Source: Pseudomonadota bacterium (GTDB taxonomy: Bacteria; Pseudomonadota; Gammaproteobacteria; Burkholderiales; Burkholderiaceae_B). From it: a stretch of 13,072 nucleotides of DNA. The stretch is taken from NCBI GenBank assembly GCA_023386765.1, contig JAEWJD010000234.1, positions 1 to 13,072 of the forward strand, given 5' to 3'. A program made the translations under genes and the position numbers. Within the stretch, counting starts at the first letter, position 1; each line of letters opens with the position of its first letter. Of this stretch, positions 1 through 6,125 are shown piece after piece. The notes under the pieces were generated by a model that saw only the letters and a program-made list of their open reading frames with translations, did not search any database and had not been told where the DNA came from.

Positions 1-2
1 AG

Positions 3-1136
3 GACAAGATCCAGCTGATGGCCTCCGGCGCCACCCATCTGTGCGAGCAGATCGGGGTGTTCACGCCGAAGTCGCAGCCACGCACCCAGTTGTCGGCCGG
101 CGAAGTGGGGTTCGTGATCACCGGGATCAAGGAACTCGAGCACGCCAAGGTGGGCGATACCATCACGCTGGCCGGCAAGCCCGCCAGCGAGCCGCTGCCC
201 GGCTTCAAGGAAGTGCAGCCGCAGGTGTTCGCCGGGCTCTATCCGGTCGAAAGCTCGGAATACGATCAGCTGCGCGACTCGCTCGAAAAACTCAAGCTCA
301 ACGATGCGGCGCTCATGTTCGAGCCCGAGGTGTCGCAGGCGCTGGGCTTCGGGTTCCGCTGCGGCTTTCTCGGTCTGCTGCACATGGAAATCGTGCAGGA
401 GCGCCTCGAGCGCGAGTTCGACATGGACATCATCACCACCGCGCCGTCGGTGGTCTATGAGGTCGAACAACGCGATGGCACGGTCCTGACGGTCGAAAGC
501 CCTTCGCGCATGCCCGAAGTGGGCAAGATCAACGACATCCGCGAGCCGATCGTCAAGGTGACGCTTTTCATGCCGCAGGAGTATGTCGGCCCGGTCATGA
601 CGCTGTGCAACAACAAGCGCGGCAACCAGATCAACATGACCTATCACGGCCGCCAGGTGCACCTGGTCTACGAGATCCCGCTGGCCGAGATCGTGCTGGA
701 CTTCTTTGATCGCCTGAAATCGGTCTCGCGCGGCTACGCGTCGATGGACTATGAGTTCCTGGAGAACCGTTCTGCCGATGTGGTCAAGGTGGACCTGGTG
801 ATCAATGGCGACCGGGTCGATGCCCTGGCCATGATCGCCCACCGCAGCAATGCCCGTTACCGCGCGCGTGAAGTGGTGGCGCGCATGCGCAGCCTGATCC
901 CGCGCCAGATGTACGACGTGGCGATCCAGGCCGCCATCGGCGCGGAGGTGATCGCGCGCGAGAACGTCAAGGCGCTGCGCAAGAACGTGCTGGCCAAGTG
1001 TTATGGCGGCGATATCTCGCGCAAGAAGAAACTGCTCGAAAAGCAGAAGGCCGGCAAGAAGCGCATGAAGCAGGTGGGGACAGTGGAAATCCCCCAGGAA
1101 GCCTTTCTCGCCATTCTGCAGGTCGAAGACAAGTAG
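3..1136 (+). CDS. lepA: Elongation factor 4 (LepA), 5'-truncated by window edge
   Basis: LepA/EF4 is a ribosome-associated translational GTPase, proposed to act on stalled or mispositioned ribosomes and in 30S biogenesis. The reading frame is open to the left edge, so the ATG at 18 is internal and the N-terminal G domain (about 220 residues of a roughly 600-residue protein) lies outside. About 377 residues are visible. They match EF4 domains II, III/V and the EF4-specific C-terminal domain: the stretch around LGFGFRCGFLGLLHMEI, then ITTAPSVVYEV, YEIPLAEIVLDFFDRLKS, and the signature LRKNVLAKCYGGDISRKKK followed by QEAFLAIL near the end. The stop (TAG) is 23 nt before lepB, the order seen in E. 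coli (lepA-lepB). Identification is very secure; only the GTP-binding motifs cannot be checked here. Confidence 0.97.
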   Translation, partial: DKIQLMASGATHLCEQIGVFTPKSQPRTQLSAGEVGFVITGIKELEHAKVGDTITLAGKPASEPLPGFKEVQPQVFAGLYPVESSEYDQLRDSLEKLKLNDAALMFEPEVSQALGFGFRCGFLGLLHMEIVQERLEREFDMDIITTAPSVVYEVEQRDGTVLTVESPSRMPEVGKINDIREPIVKVTLFMPQEYVGPVMTLCNNKRGNQINMTYHGRQVHLVYEIPLAEIVLDFFDRLKSVSRGYASMDYEFLENRSADVVKVDLVINGDRVDALAMIAHRSNARYRAREVVARMRSLIPRQMYDVAIQAAIGAEVIARENVKALRKNVLAKCYGGDISRKKKLLEKQKAGKKRMKQVGTVEIPQEAFLAILQVEDK

Positions 1137-1159
1137 CAACCGAATAGGCCATAGAACCC

Positions 1160-2044
1160 ATGAGTTGGAATTTTGCCCTCATTCTTTTTGTACTGTTGGT
1201 GGTGACGGGCGTCATCTGGACGCTCGATGTGCTGGTCTGGCGCAAGGCGCGCCGCCAGCGTGCGCAGGAAGCGGTCGAGCAGGTGAGGGCGGCCGGCATC
1301 GAGGATCCGGAAGCGGCCGAACAGGCCCGCCAGGAGGCGGTCGCCAGCGCCACCAAGGTGCCCTGGTGGATCGAGTATGGCGTCAGCTTCTTCCCGGTCA
1401 TTCTGTTCGTGTTCGTGCTGCGTTCCTTCGTGGTCGAGCCGTTCCGTATCCCGTCTGGCTCCATGCTGCCGACCTTGCAATCGGGCGACCTGATCCTGGT
1501 GAACAAGTTCAGCTATGGCATCCGCCTGCCGGTCATCGACAAGAAGGTGATCCCCACCGGCGCGCCTGAGCGTGGCGATGTGATGGTGTTCCGCTACCCG
1601 GTGGACCCTGACATCGACTACATCAAGCGCGTGGTCGGGTTGCCGGGCGATGAAGTGGCCTATCTCGACAAGAAGCTCTACATCAACGGCGAGCTGGTGC
1701 CGCACCAGCGCGACGGCGATTACTTTGAACCCGACAGGGTCTCCTATACCGCCCAGTACAAGGAGAAGTTGGGGGAAACTGAGCACAAAATCCTGCTTGA
1801 TGAGAACAAATACCAGGAAATCGGCCCGATCTGGAAATTTCCTTATTTCAATAACTGCCAGTACGTCCGTAATGGAGTACGCTGCAAAGTGCCCGAAGGC
1901 CAGTATTTCGTCATGGGCGACAACCGTGACAACAGCGCAGACAGCCGCTACTGGGGCTTCGTGCCCGACAGCAATGTCGTGGGCAAGGCGTTCTTCATCT
2001 GGATGAACTTTGGCGATTTGAGCCGTATTGGCCGTTTTCACTGA
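1160..2044 (+). CDS. lepB: Signal peptidase I (leader peptidase)
   Basis: Inner-membrane serine protease that removes signal peptides from proteins exported by Sec or Tat, using a Ser/Lys catalytic dyad. The 294-residue product has two hydrophobic segments (about residues 4-26 and 70-92) separated by a charged cytoplasmic loop, then a periplasmic catalytic domain. The nucleophile box IPSGSMLPTL places the catalytic serine at Ser101; DYIKRVVGLPGD gives the general-base lysine at Lys156; the late box GDNRDNSADSRYWGFVP is intact (about 253-269). Cys233 and Cys242 could form a disulfide like that in the E. coli enzyme. No strong ribosome-binding site precedes the ATG, so coupling to lepA translation is likely. 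Residues about 203-243 are encoded by noticeably more A/T-rich DNA than the rest. It begins 23 nt after lepA and ends 6 nt before rnc. Confidence 0.97.
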   Translation: MSWNFALILFVLLVVTGVIWTLDVLVWRKARRQRAQEAVEQVRAAGIEDPEAAEQARQEAVASATKVPWWIEYGVSFFPVILFVFVLRSFVVEPFRIPSGSMLPTLQSGDLILVNKFSYGIRLPVIDKKVIPTGAPERGDVMVFRYPVDPDIDYIKRVVGLPGDEVAYLDKKLYINGELVPHQRDGDYFEPDRVSYTAQYKEKLGETEHKILLDENKYQEIGPIWKFPYFNNCQYVRNGVRCKVPEGQYFVMGDNRDNSADSRYWGFVPDSNVVGKAFFIWMNFGDLSRIGRFH

Positions 2045-2050
2045 TAGCCC

Positions 2051-2806
2051 ATGTCCCTAGCCAAGCTGGAAACCCGCCTCGGTCATCAATTCCGTGACCA
2101 GGCCCTGCTCGAACAGGCGCTGACGCACCGTAGTCATGGCGCCCACCACAACGAGCGCTTGGAGTTCCTGGGGGACTCGGTGCTGAACTTCGTCGTGGCC
2201 GCCATGCTCTACGAGCGTTATCCGGGGCTGGATGAAGGAGATCTGTCGCGCGTGCGCGCCAATCTCGTGAAGCAGGCGTCGCTGGCTGATATCGCCCAGC
2301 GTCTGGATCTCTCGCCCGTGCTGCGTCTGGGCGAGGGTGAACTCAAGAGTGGCGGTTTTCGCCGCCCTTCCATTCTGGCCGACGCCGTCGAGGCCTTGTT
2401 CGGCGGCGTGTTCCTGGATGCCGGTTTCGCGGCGGCGCGTCACGTGATCGAGGGCCAGTACGAACCGGTGCTGGCCAGCGTGGATCTGCAGACCTTGGGC
2501 AAGGATGCCAAGACCCTGCTGCAGGAGTTCCTGCAAGGGCGCAAGATGGCGCTGCCCGTCTATACGGTGGTCGCCACCCATGGCGCGGCGCATAGCCAGC
2601 AGTTCGAAGTGGAGTGCGCCATCCCGGCGCTCGAAATCAAAGTGACGGCCGCCGGCGCAAGCCGCCGTGCCGCTGAGCAATCCGCCGCCCAGCTGGTGCT
2701 GGAGGCGGTGCAGGCCGTCAACCCCCGGGTGGCACGCAAACCCGCCCGCGGACGCAAGACCGCACAACTGTCGCTGCCCGTCGCAGTGGCTCAAGAGGTG
2801 AAATGA
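2051..2806 (+). CDS. rnc: Ribonuclease III
   Basis: Double-strand-specific endoribonuclease that processes rRNA precursors and many mRNAs, acting as a homodimer with Mg2+. The 251-residue product has the catalytic domain first, with the family signature NERLEFLGD at residues 34-42. The acidic catalytic residues are all present: Glu38, Asp42, and Asp111/Glu114 in DAVEALFGG. A double-stranded RNA-binding domain follows (about 152-222, from DAKTLLQEF through AAEQSAAQLVLEAV). A basic, alanine/proline-rich tail (about 223-251) makes it about 25 residues longer than the 226-residue E. coli enzyme. No clear Shine-Dalgarno precedes the ATG, which lies 6 nt after the lepB stop, so translation is probably coupled. 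The stop overlaps the era start (ATGA). In E. coli RNase III cleaves its own leader; whether that happens here cannot be judged from the window. Confidence 0.97.
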   Translation: MSLAKLETRLGHQFRDQALLEQALTHRSHGAHHNERLEFLGDSVLNFVVAAMLYERYPGLDEGDLSRVRANLVKQASLADIAQRLDLSPVLRLGEGELKSGGFRRPSILADAVEALFGGVFLDAGFAAARHVIEGQYEPVLASVDLQTLGKDAKTLLQEFLQGRKMALPVYTVVATHGAAHSQQFEVECAIPALEIKVTAAGASRRAAEQSAAQLVLEAVQAVNPRVARKPARGRKTAQLSLPVAVAQEVK

Positions 2807-3693
2807 GTACTCAACCGTTCCGTACCGGCTTCGTCGCCATCGTGGGGCGCCCCAATGTGGGCAAATCCACCCTGACCAACGCCTTGATCGGTTCCAAGAT
2901 TTCGATCGTCTCGCGCAAGGCGCAGACGACACGCCATCGTATCCATGGGGTCCTGACGCGCGAGCAGGAGCAGTTCGTCTTCGTGGACACACCGGGATTC
3001 CAGACCCGTCATGGCGGGGCGATGAATCGCATGATGAACCGTGTGGTGACCCAGGCGCTGGCCGACGTCGACGTGGTGGTGCATGTGGTCGAGGCCGGGA
3101 AATGGTCAGAAGGCGATGCGAAACTGCTGCCGCTGTTGCCCAAGTCCGAGCGCACCATTCTCGCCATCAGCAAGATCGATGCCCTGAAGCATCGTGATGA
3201 TCTTTTCCCCTTCGTGGCCAAGATCATGGCGCTGCATCAGTATGGGGCCGTGGTGCCGGTCAGCGCCACCAAGAACCATCAGTTGGACCAGCTGCTCGAA
3301 GAGATCGCCCAGCGCCTGCCCGAAGGCGAACCGATGTTCGAAGAGGATGCGCTGACCGACCGGCCGATGCGCTTCATCGCTGCCGAGCTGGTGCGCGAGA
3401 AAATCTTCCGTCTGGTGGGCGATGAGCTGCCGTATGGCTGCACGGTCGTGATCGAGCAGTGGGAAGAAAACGAAAGAGGCGTGCGCATTGCTGCCTGCGT
3501 GGTGGTCGAGCGCGAAAGTCATCGCCCCATCCTGTTGGGCGCGGGCGGCCAGCACATGAAGCGAATCGCCACCGAGGCGCGTCAGGATATTGCCAAGCTG
3601 CTGGACAAGCCTGTGCACCTGGAGGTCTACATCAAGGTGCGCAAGGGTTGGTCGGAGCGCGAAAGCGCGCTGCGCGACCTGGGCTATGAGTAA
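2803..3693 (+). CDS. era: GTPase Era (30S ribosome assembly)
   Basis: Era is an essential GTPase that binds the 3' end of 16S rRNA and assists 30S maturation. The 296 residues show G1 GRPNVGKS (15-22), the switch I threonines at about 42-43, G3 DTPG (62-65), G4 SKID (123-126) and G5 SATK (154-157). A C-terminal KH RNA-binding domain (about 200-285) contains the GAGG loop (247-249 region) and the basic end YIKVRKGWSERE. G4 departs from the canonical NKxD: the asparagine position is serine (AGC codon at about 3169-3171), which may be lineage-typical. The start overlaps the rnc stop by 4 nt and is preceded by a GAGGTG ribosome-binding site. The rnc-era-recO order is the conserved proteobacterial one. 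Function is secure. Confidence 0.97.
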   Translation: MSTQPFRTGFVAIVGRPNVGKSTLTNALIGSKISIVSRKAQTTRHRIHGVLTREQEQFVFVDTPGFQTRHGGAMNRMMNRVVTQALADVDVVVHVVEAGKWSEGDAKLLPLLPKSERTILAISKIDALKHRDDLFPFVAKIMALHQYGAVVPVSATKNHQLDQLLEEIAQRLPEGEPMFEEDALTDRPMRFIAAELVREKIFRLVGDELPYGCTVVIEQWEENERGVRIAACVVVERESHRPILLGAGGQHMKRIATEARQDIAKLLDKPVHLEVYIKVRKGWSERESALRDLGYE

Positions 3694-3698
3694 GCACA

Positions 3699-4286
3699 AT
3701 GAGTAAACGCGCCCAGCGCGTGCATGACAACCGGGCCTACATGCTGCATGCCACGGCCTGGCGCGAGACTTCCCTCATCGTGCAGGGATTCTCGCGCGAT
3801 CACGGTTGCGTGGCCCTGGTGGCCAAGGGAGCCAAGCGGCCTTACTCCACCCTCAGGCCGGTTCTTTCGGCCTTCCAGCCCATCCTGATGTCCTGGAGCG
3901 GCGGTGGCGAGGTCAAGACGCTCACCCGGGCCGAAGTGGCCGGCGTGCACCGGTTGGGCGGCGCCGCCCTCATGTCCGCCTGGTACATGAATGAATTGCT
4001 GTTGCGGTTGCTGCCCCGCGAGGACGCGCATCCTGTGCTGTTTGACGCCTATGAGACGGCCTTGCAACAGCTGGCGGGCGGTTCGCGCGCGGCCGGCGCG
4101 CTGCGCCGCTTCGAGTGGGTGCTATTGCGCGAAACGGGCTATGGCCTGGATGAGGACGAGCCGGATTTCGAAGACGCCCGGATCGAACCCGCCTTGCGGC
4201 GCGATCTGCGTCAACGGCTGGAGGCGCAACTGGTGGGCCGGCCCCTGTCCACCCGGCGTGTCCTGATGGAACTGCAGCGTCTCTGA
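3699..4286 (+). CDS. recO: DNA repair protein RecO, short form
   Basis: RecO works with RecR (and RecF) to load RecA onto SSB-coated single-stranded DNA during gap repair. The 195-residue product starts with the expected N-terminal OB-fold (about 10-85: YMLHATAWRETSLIVQGFSRDHG, VAKGAKRPYS, LRPVLSAFQP) and continues with the helical region (AWYMNELLLRLLPREDAHPVLFDAYE, then FEWVLLRETGYGL). Right after GYGL (residue 150) it jumps to DEPDFED and the terminal helix ending in SRR-like STRRVLMELQRL. The E. coli protein is about 240 residues; the segment of about 45 residues that in many RecO proteins carries zinc-binding cysteines is absent, and Cys37 is the only cysteine. The frame is intact. The ATG is 5 nt after era, and a terminator overlaps the stop. 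RecO identity is firm; whether the short form is normal for the lineage is not known from this window. Confidence 0.92.
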   Translation: MSKRAQRVHDNRAYMLHATAWRETSLIVQGFSRDHGCVALVAKGAKRPYSTLRPVLSAFQPILMSWSGGGEVKTLTRAEVAGVHRLGGAALMSAWYMNELLLRLLPREDAHPVLFDAYETALQQLAGGSRAAGALRRFEWVLLRETGYGLDEDEPDFEDARIEPALRRDLRQRLEAQLVGRPLSTRRVLMELQRL

Positions 4287-4307
4287 ACCGCGCTCCGGTT
4301 CTTTTTT
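4285..4307 (+). terminator. Rho-independent terminator after recO
   Basis: A 6-bp stem GAACCG/CGGTTC (4285-4290 and 4296-4301) with a 5-nt loop is followed directly by six T residues (4302-4307). The stem overlaps the recO stop codon. It marks the end of the lepA-recO operon. Confidence 0.75.
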
Positions 4308-4329
4308 CCCCAGAGTGATCCCCAGAGTG
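4308..4329. repeat. 10-bp direct repeat CCCCAGAGTG, two copies
   Basis: CCCCAGAGTG occurs at 4308-4317 and again at 4320-4329 with a 2-nt spacer, giving a 12-bp period immediately after the recO terminator. It may be a replication-slippage duplication; no function is evident. Confidence 0.7.
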
Positions 4330-4430
4330 CCTGGCGTGGCCCGGATAGGTCCAGGCTACGGAGGTTTTTACCTGGCGCAGTACGACGAGAGCGTTGAGCA
4401 ATGGCAGGCAGGTGGCAGTACACCCGTCAC

Positions 4431-4460
4431 TGCGATCACGAACGTTGCGATCGCGAACGC
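4431..4460. repeat. Tandem imperfect 15-bp repeat
   Basis: Two adjacent 15-mers, TGCGATCACGAACGT (4431-4445) and TGCGATCGCGAACGC (4446-4460), differ at two positions. The second contains the 8-bp palindrome GCGATCGC. The function is unknown; it could be a protein-binding pair or a slippage product. Confidence 0.65.
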
Positions 4461-4475
4461 ATCAAGCTCAAACTG

Positions 4476-4514
4476 AAAGGCCTGAGCCCGGTGTGCTACC
4501 GAGCCCAGGCCTTT
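4476..4514. terminator. Long hairpin, possible convergent terminator
   Basis: AAAGGCCTG (from 4476) pairs with CAGGCCTTT (to 4514) as a 9-bp stem, extended by two pairs after one mismatch, around a 15-nt loop. It lies between two converging genes. Tails are only moderately T-rich on either strand (CCTTTTGCC on +, TTTCAGTTT on -), so efficient termination is uncertain. Confidence 0.45.
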
Positions 4515-4572
4515 GGCCTTTTGCCTCTGACCGCCCGACTTCCGGGGGGCGGTTCAGCCCGGTGGCCTTTAG

Positions 4573-4588
4573 GGGCCGGCAGGCCCCG
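4573..4588 (-). terminator. GC hairpin just downstream of the BI-1 gene
   Basis: GGGGCC (about 4573-4578) pairs with GGCCCC (about 4583-4588) around a 4-nt loop, roughly 20 nt past the minus-strand stop codon. The minus-strand sequence after it (CTAAAGG) has no T-run, so this is a candidate 3'-end stabilising or pausing hairpin rather than a classical terminator. Confidence 0.35.
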
Positions 4589-4609
4589 GCTTGCGGATGG
4601 GGCTATCGC

Positions 4610-5320
4610 TCAGTCGCGGTTGCCGCCGAAGATCCCCAACAGCATCAGCAGGTTGGAGAAGACGTTGTAGACGTCCAGGTAGATGGCCAGGGTGGCTGAA
4701 ACGTAGTTGGTTTCGCCGCCATTGACCACGCGCTGCAGGTCCACCAGCATGAAGGCCGAAAAGATCACCACGGCCAACACGGAGATGGTCAGCATGAGGG
4801 CCGGCATCTGCAGGAAGATGTTGGCCAGGGCGGCCAGGATGATCACCACGGCACCGGTGAACAGCCACTTCTGCATGCTCGAAAGATCGCGCTTGATGGT
4901 GGTGGCCAGGCTGGCCATGGTGCCGAACACCACGGCGGTGCCGCCGAAGGCCGTCATCACCAGTTGCGAGCCGTTGCTCATGCCGAGCACGAAACCCAGC
5001 AGGCGCGAAAGCATCACGCCCATGAAGAACGTGAAGGCCAGCAGCAACACGACGCCCATCGAGTTGTTCTTGTTCTTCTCGATGGCGAACATCAGGCCGA
5101 AGGCGCCGGCCAGGAACACGATGGCCGACATGCCGGGGCTGGCGCCCATGATCTTGTTCAGGCCGGTATTCAAGCCCACCGCGGCGCCGAGCACCGTCGG
5201 GATCAGCGACAGGGCGAGCAGCCAGTAGGTATTGCGTAGGACCTTGTTGCGGACGACTTCGCCCGGCGCGCCAGCCAGGGGGCCGGAGCGGTCAAAGGGT
5301 GAGGGGCGGTATTCGCTCAT
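4610..5320 (-). CDS. Bax inhibitor-1/YccA family membrane protein
   Basis: A 236-residue integral membrane protein of the UPF0005/BI-1 (TMBIM-like) family. The N-terminus is soluble (about 1-28), followed by about seven hydrophobic segments (roughly 31-50, 63-80, 88-112, 119-137, 154-170, 174-194, 207-231). The hallmark C-terminal motif is present: FMLVDLQ, then LAIYLDVYNVFSNLLMLLGIFGG. Asp194 and Asp216 lie where the paired aspartates of the pH-sensitive calcium-leak homologue BsYetJ are found, but no channel activity is proven here. In E. coli the relative YccA is a modulator and slow substrate of FtsH. A good ribosome-binding site (AGGAG, plus-strand 5326-5330 region) sits 5 nt before the ATG. 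It is separated by about 95 bp from the upstream holC operon and so is probably transcribed on its own. The family is certain, the cellular role is not. Confidence 0.93.
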   Translation of the reverse strand: MSEYRPSPFDRSGPLAGAPGEVVRNKVLRNTYWLLALSLIPTVLGAAVGLNTGLNKIMGASPGMSAIVFLAGAFGLMFAIEKNKNNSMGVVLLLAFTFFMGVMLSRLLGFVLGMSNGSQLVMTAFGGTAVVFGTMASLATTIKRDLSSMQKWLFTGAVVIILAALANIFLQMPALMLTISVLAVVIFSAFMLVDLQRVVNGGETNYVSATLAIYLDVYNVFSNLLMLLGIFGGNRD

Positions 5321-5414
5321 GTGAACTCCTGAGTGGCAAAGGGTTGCCCAAATAGCTTAGAACGCAAGAATAACTGACGGTTCCCTGAAAAATCCAGTTT
5401 TCGGGGCAGGATTT
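5321..5414 (-). promoter_or_regulatory. Upstream region of the BI-1 gene
   Basis: A 94-bp A/T-richer stretch that must hold the promoter and leader of the minus-strand BI-1 gene. The ribosome-binding site AGGAG is clear. Possible -10 elements (such as TATTCT on the minus strand) are visible, but no convincing -35 partner at 16-18 bp, so no specific promoter is called. Confidence 0.4.
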
Positions 5415-5660
5415 TCATCCAGGACGGGTACGTTGCAGTACACGCTCGACGATACCGGGCAGTTCAGCCTCCAGGCGCGCGCGCAGGTCGACGACGGCCT
5501 GCTCGATGACTTGTTCCAGCTCGGCATGCAACAGCGCCCGAAGCACGGGTGCGGGAACGTCCGGCGCGGCTGCGGGAGAGGGGCTGCTGGCGGGCGGCGT
5601 CGGGGGATCGGCGCGTTGGGTCAGGGTCGGGATGCCGGAGTCGGGGTAGGGAGAGGGCAT
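5415..5660 (-). CDS. Small proline-rich protein, resembles DUF2486 family
   Basis: An 81-residue protein of unknown function. The N-terminus carries SGIPTLTQ (8-15), resembling the short IPxLT motif that I associate with the betaproteobacterial DUF2486 proteins found beside holC. A proline/alanine/serine-rich linker follows (about 19-38) and then an amphipathic helix (about 39-77) rich in Leu, Glu and Arg that could mediate oligomerisation or partner binding. It has no signal peptide or membrane segment. The start lies 11 nt after the holC stop on the same strand, so it is probably the last cistron of pepA-holC. The ribosome-binding site is weak. That it is a gene is likely from position and intact frame; the DUF2486 assignment is by memory of the motif and context only. 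Confidence 0.62.
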   Translation of the reverse strand: MPSPYPDSGIPTLTQRADPPTPPASSPSPAAAPDVPAPVLRALLHAELEQVIEQAVVDLRARLEAELPGIVERVLQRTRPG

Positions 5661-5671
5661 GAATGGGCAGG

Positions 5672-6109
5672 TCAGGCGCTGCGGCTGAGATCGTGGCTGT
5701 GCGGGCTGTGGCCGGCTGCGACGTAATCGCGCCAGCGCACGCGGGCGGCGGCCTTGTCGGCATCCTGGGCCGAGACGACTTCGAGCACGCGTGCGTATCC
5801 ATCGTAGTTCGGCGGACAGGCGTCGTCCAGGTTGAGCAGCCAGGCCTGCGGTGCCAGCGCCAGGGCCTGGCCCGGGTCAGCGGCCGTCAGCAGAATGGGT
5901 GTCTCGGCGGCGAGCGGGTCGCGCGCCGAGACGTGCGGCACGAAGGTGCTGTCGTCAAAGGCCCACAGCAACCGGTCAAAGGCCGACAGGCGATTGACGT
6001 CGGTGCAATACACCACCAGCCGCTGGCCCGCCAGATAGCGCTTCTGGGCGGTCTGGCAGGCCGCCCGCAGGCGATCCGGGGCGCCGAAGGCGAAATCGAT
6101 CCGGGTCAT
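5672..6109 (-). CDS. holC: DNA polymerase III subunit chi
   Basis: The chi subunit links the clamp-loader complex (through psi) to SSB during replication. The product is 145 residues, close to the 147 of the E. coli protein. Recognisable features are the N-terminal Rossmann-like start (MTRIDFAFG), the nucleotide-fold strand LVVYCTD (31-37), and the family motif LSAFDRLLWAFDDSTFVPH (41-59), equivalent to the LDEALW...SFVPH stretch of E. coli HolC. PILL (71-74) and WLLNLDD (90-96) follow, and a C-terminal RVRWRDYVAAGH helix (about 123-134) matches the terminal helix of the family. It begins 16 nt after the pepA stop, the same order as pepA-holC in E. coli, and is followed 11 nt later by the small proline-rich gene. 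Confidence 0.93.
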   Translation of the reverse strand: MTRIDFAFGAPDRLRAACQTAQKRYLAGQRLVVYCTDVNRLSAFDRLLWAFDDSTFVPHVSARDPLAAETPILLTAADPGQALALAPQAWLLNLDDACPPNYDGYARVLEVVSAQDADKAAARVRWRDYVAAGHSPHSHDLSRSA

Positions 6110-6125
6110 GCGGACGGCACCGGCC

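Larger units (their letters stand above)
4308..4609. other. Convergent intergenic gap, no recognisable gene
   Basis: About 300 bp between the recO terminator (+) and the end of the Bax inhibitor-1 gene (-). No reading frame here resembles a known protein and none has a convincing start region. The gap holds two close direct repeats (10-bp CCCCAGAGTG at 4308-4317 and 4320-4329; a near-identical 15-bp tandem pair at 4431-4445 and 4446-4460) and several inverted repeats: GCCTGG/CCAGGC (4329-4334/4351-4356), a long hairpin at 4476-4514, ACCGCCC/GGGCGGT (about 4529-4554) and GGGGCC/GGCCCC (about 4573-4588). The latter ones probably end transcription of the minus-strand gene. I see no tRNA or known small RNA. 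Confidence 0.6.

Noticed and set aside
18..1136. Taking the ATG at 18 as the lepA start
   Set aside because: The frame is open to the edge and the residues before it continue the EF4 match; the G domain must lie upstream.
1001..2041. 346-residue minus-strand frame over lepB
   Set aside because: It is a shadow of lepB with no start context or domain; LepB has its full catalytic dyad.
4308..4609. Looked for a tRNA, pdxJ remnant or insertion-sequence end
   Set aside because: No cloverleaf, no PdxJ-like residues in any frame, and no terminal inverted repeats with flanking target duplications.
4394..4699. Possible 89-101 residue proteins in the recO/BI-1 gap
   Set aside because: They overlap hairpins and the end of the BI-1 gene, lack a ribosome-binding site and show no recognisable sequence.
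5331..5414. Specific sigma-70 promoter for the BI-1 gene
   Set aside because: Candidate -10 elements exist but none has a reasonable -35 at 16-18 bp, so only the region is annotated.
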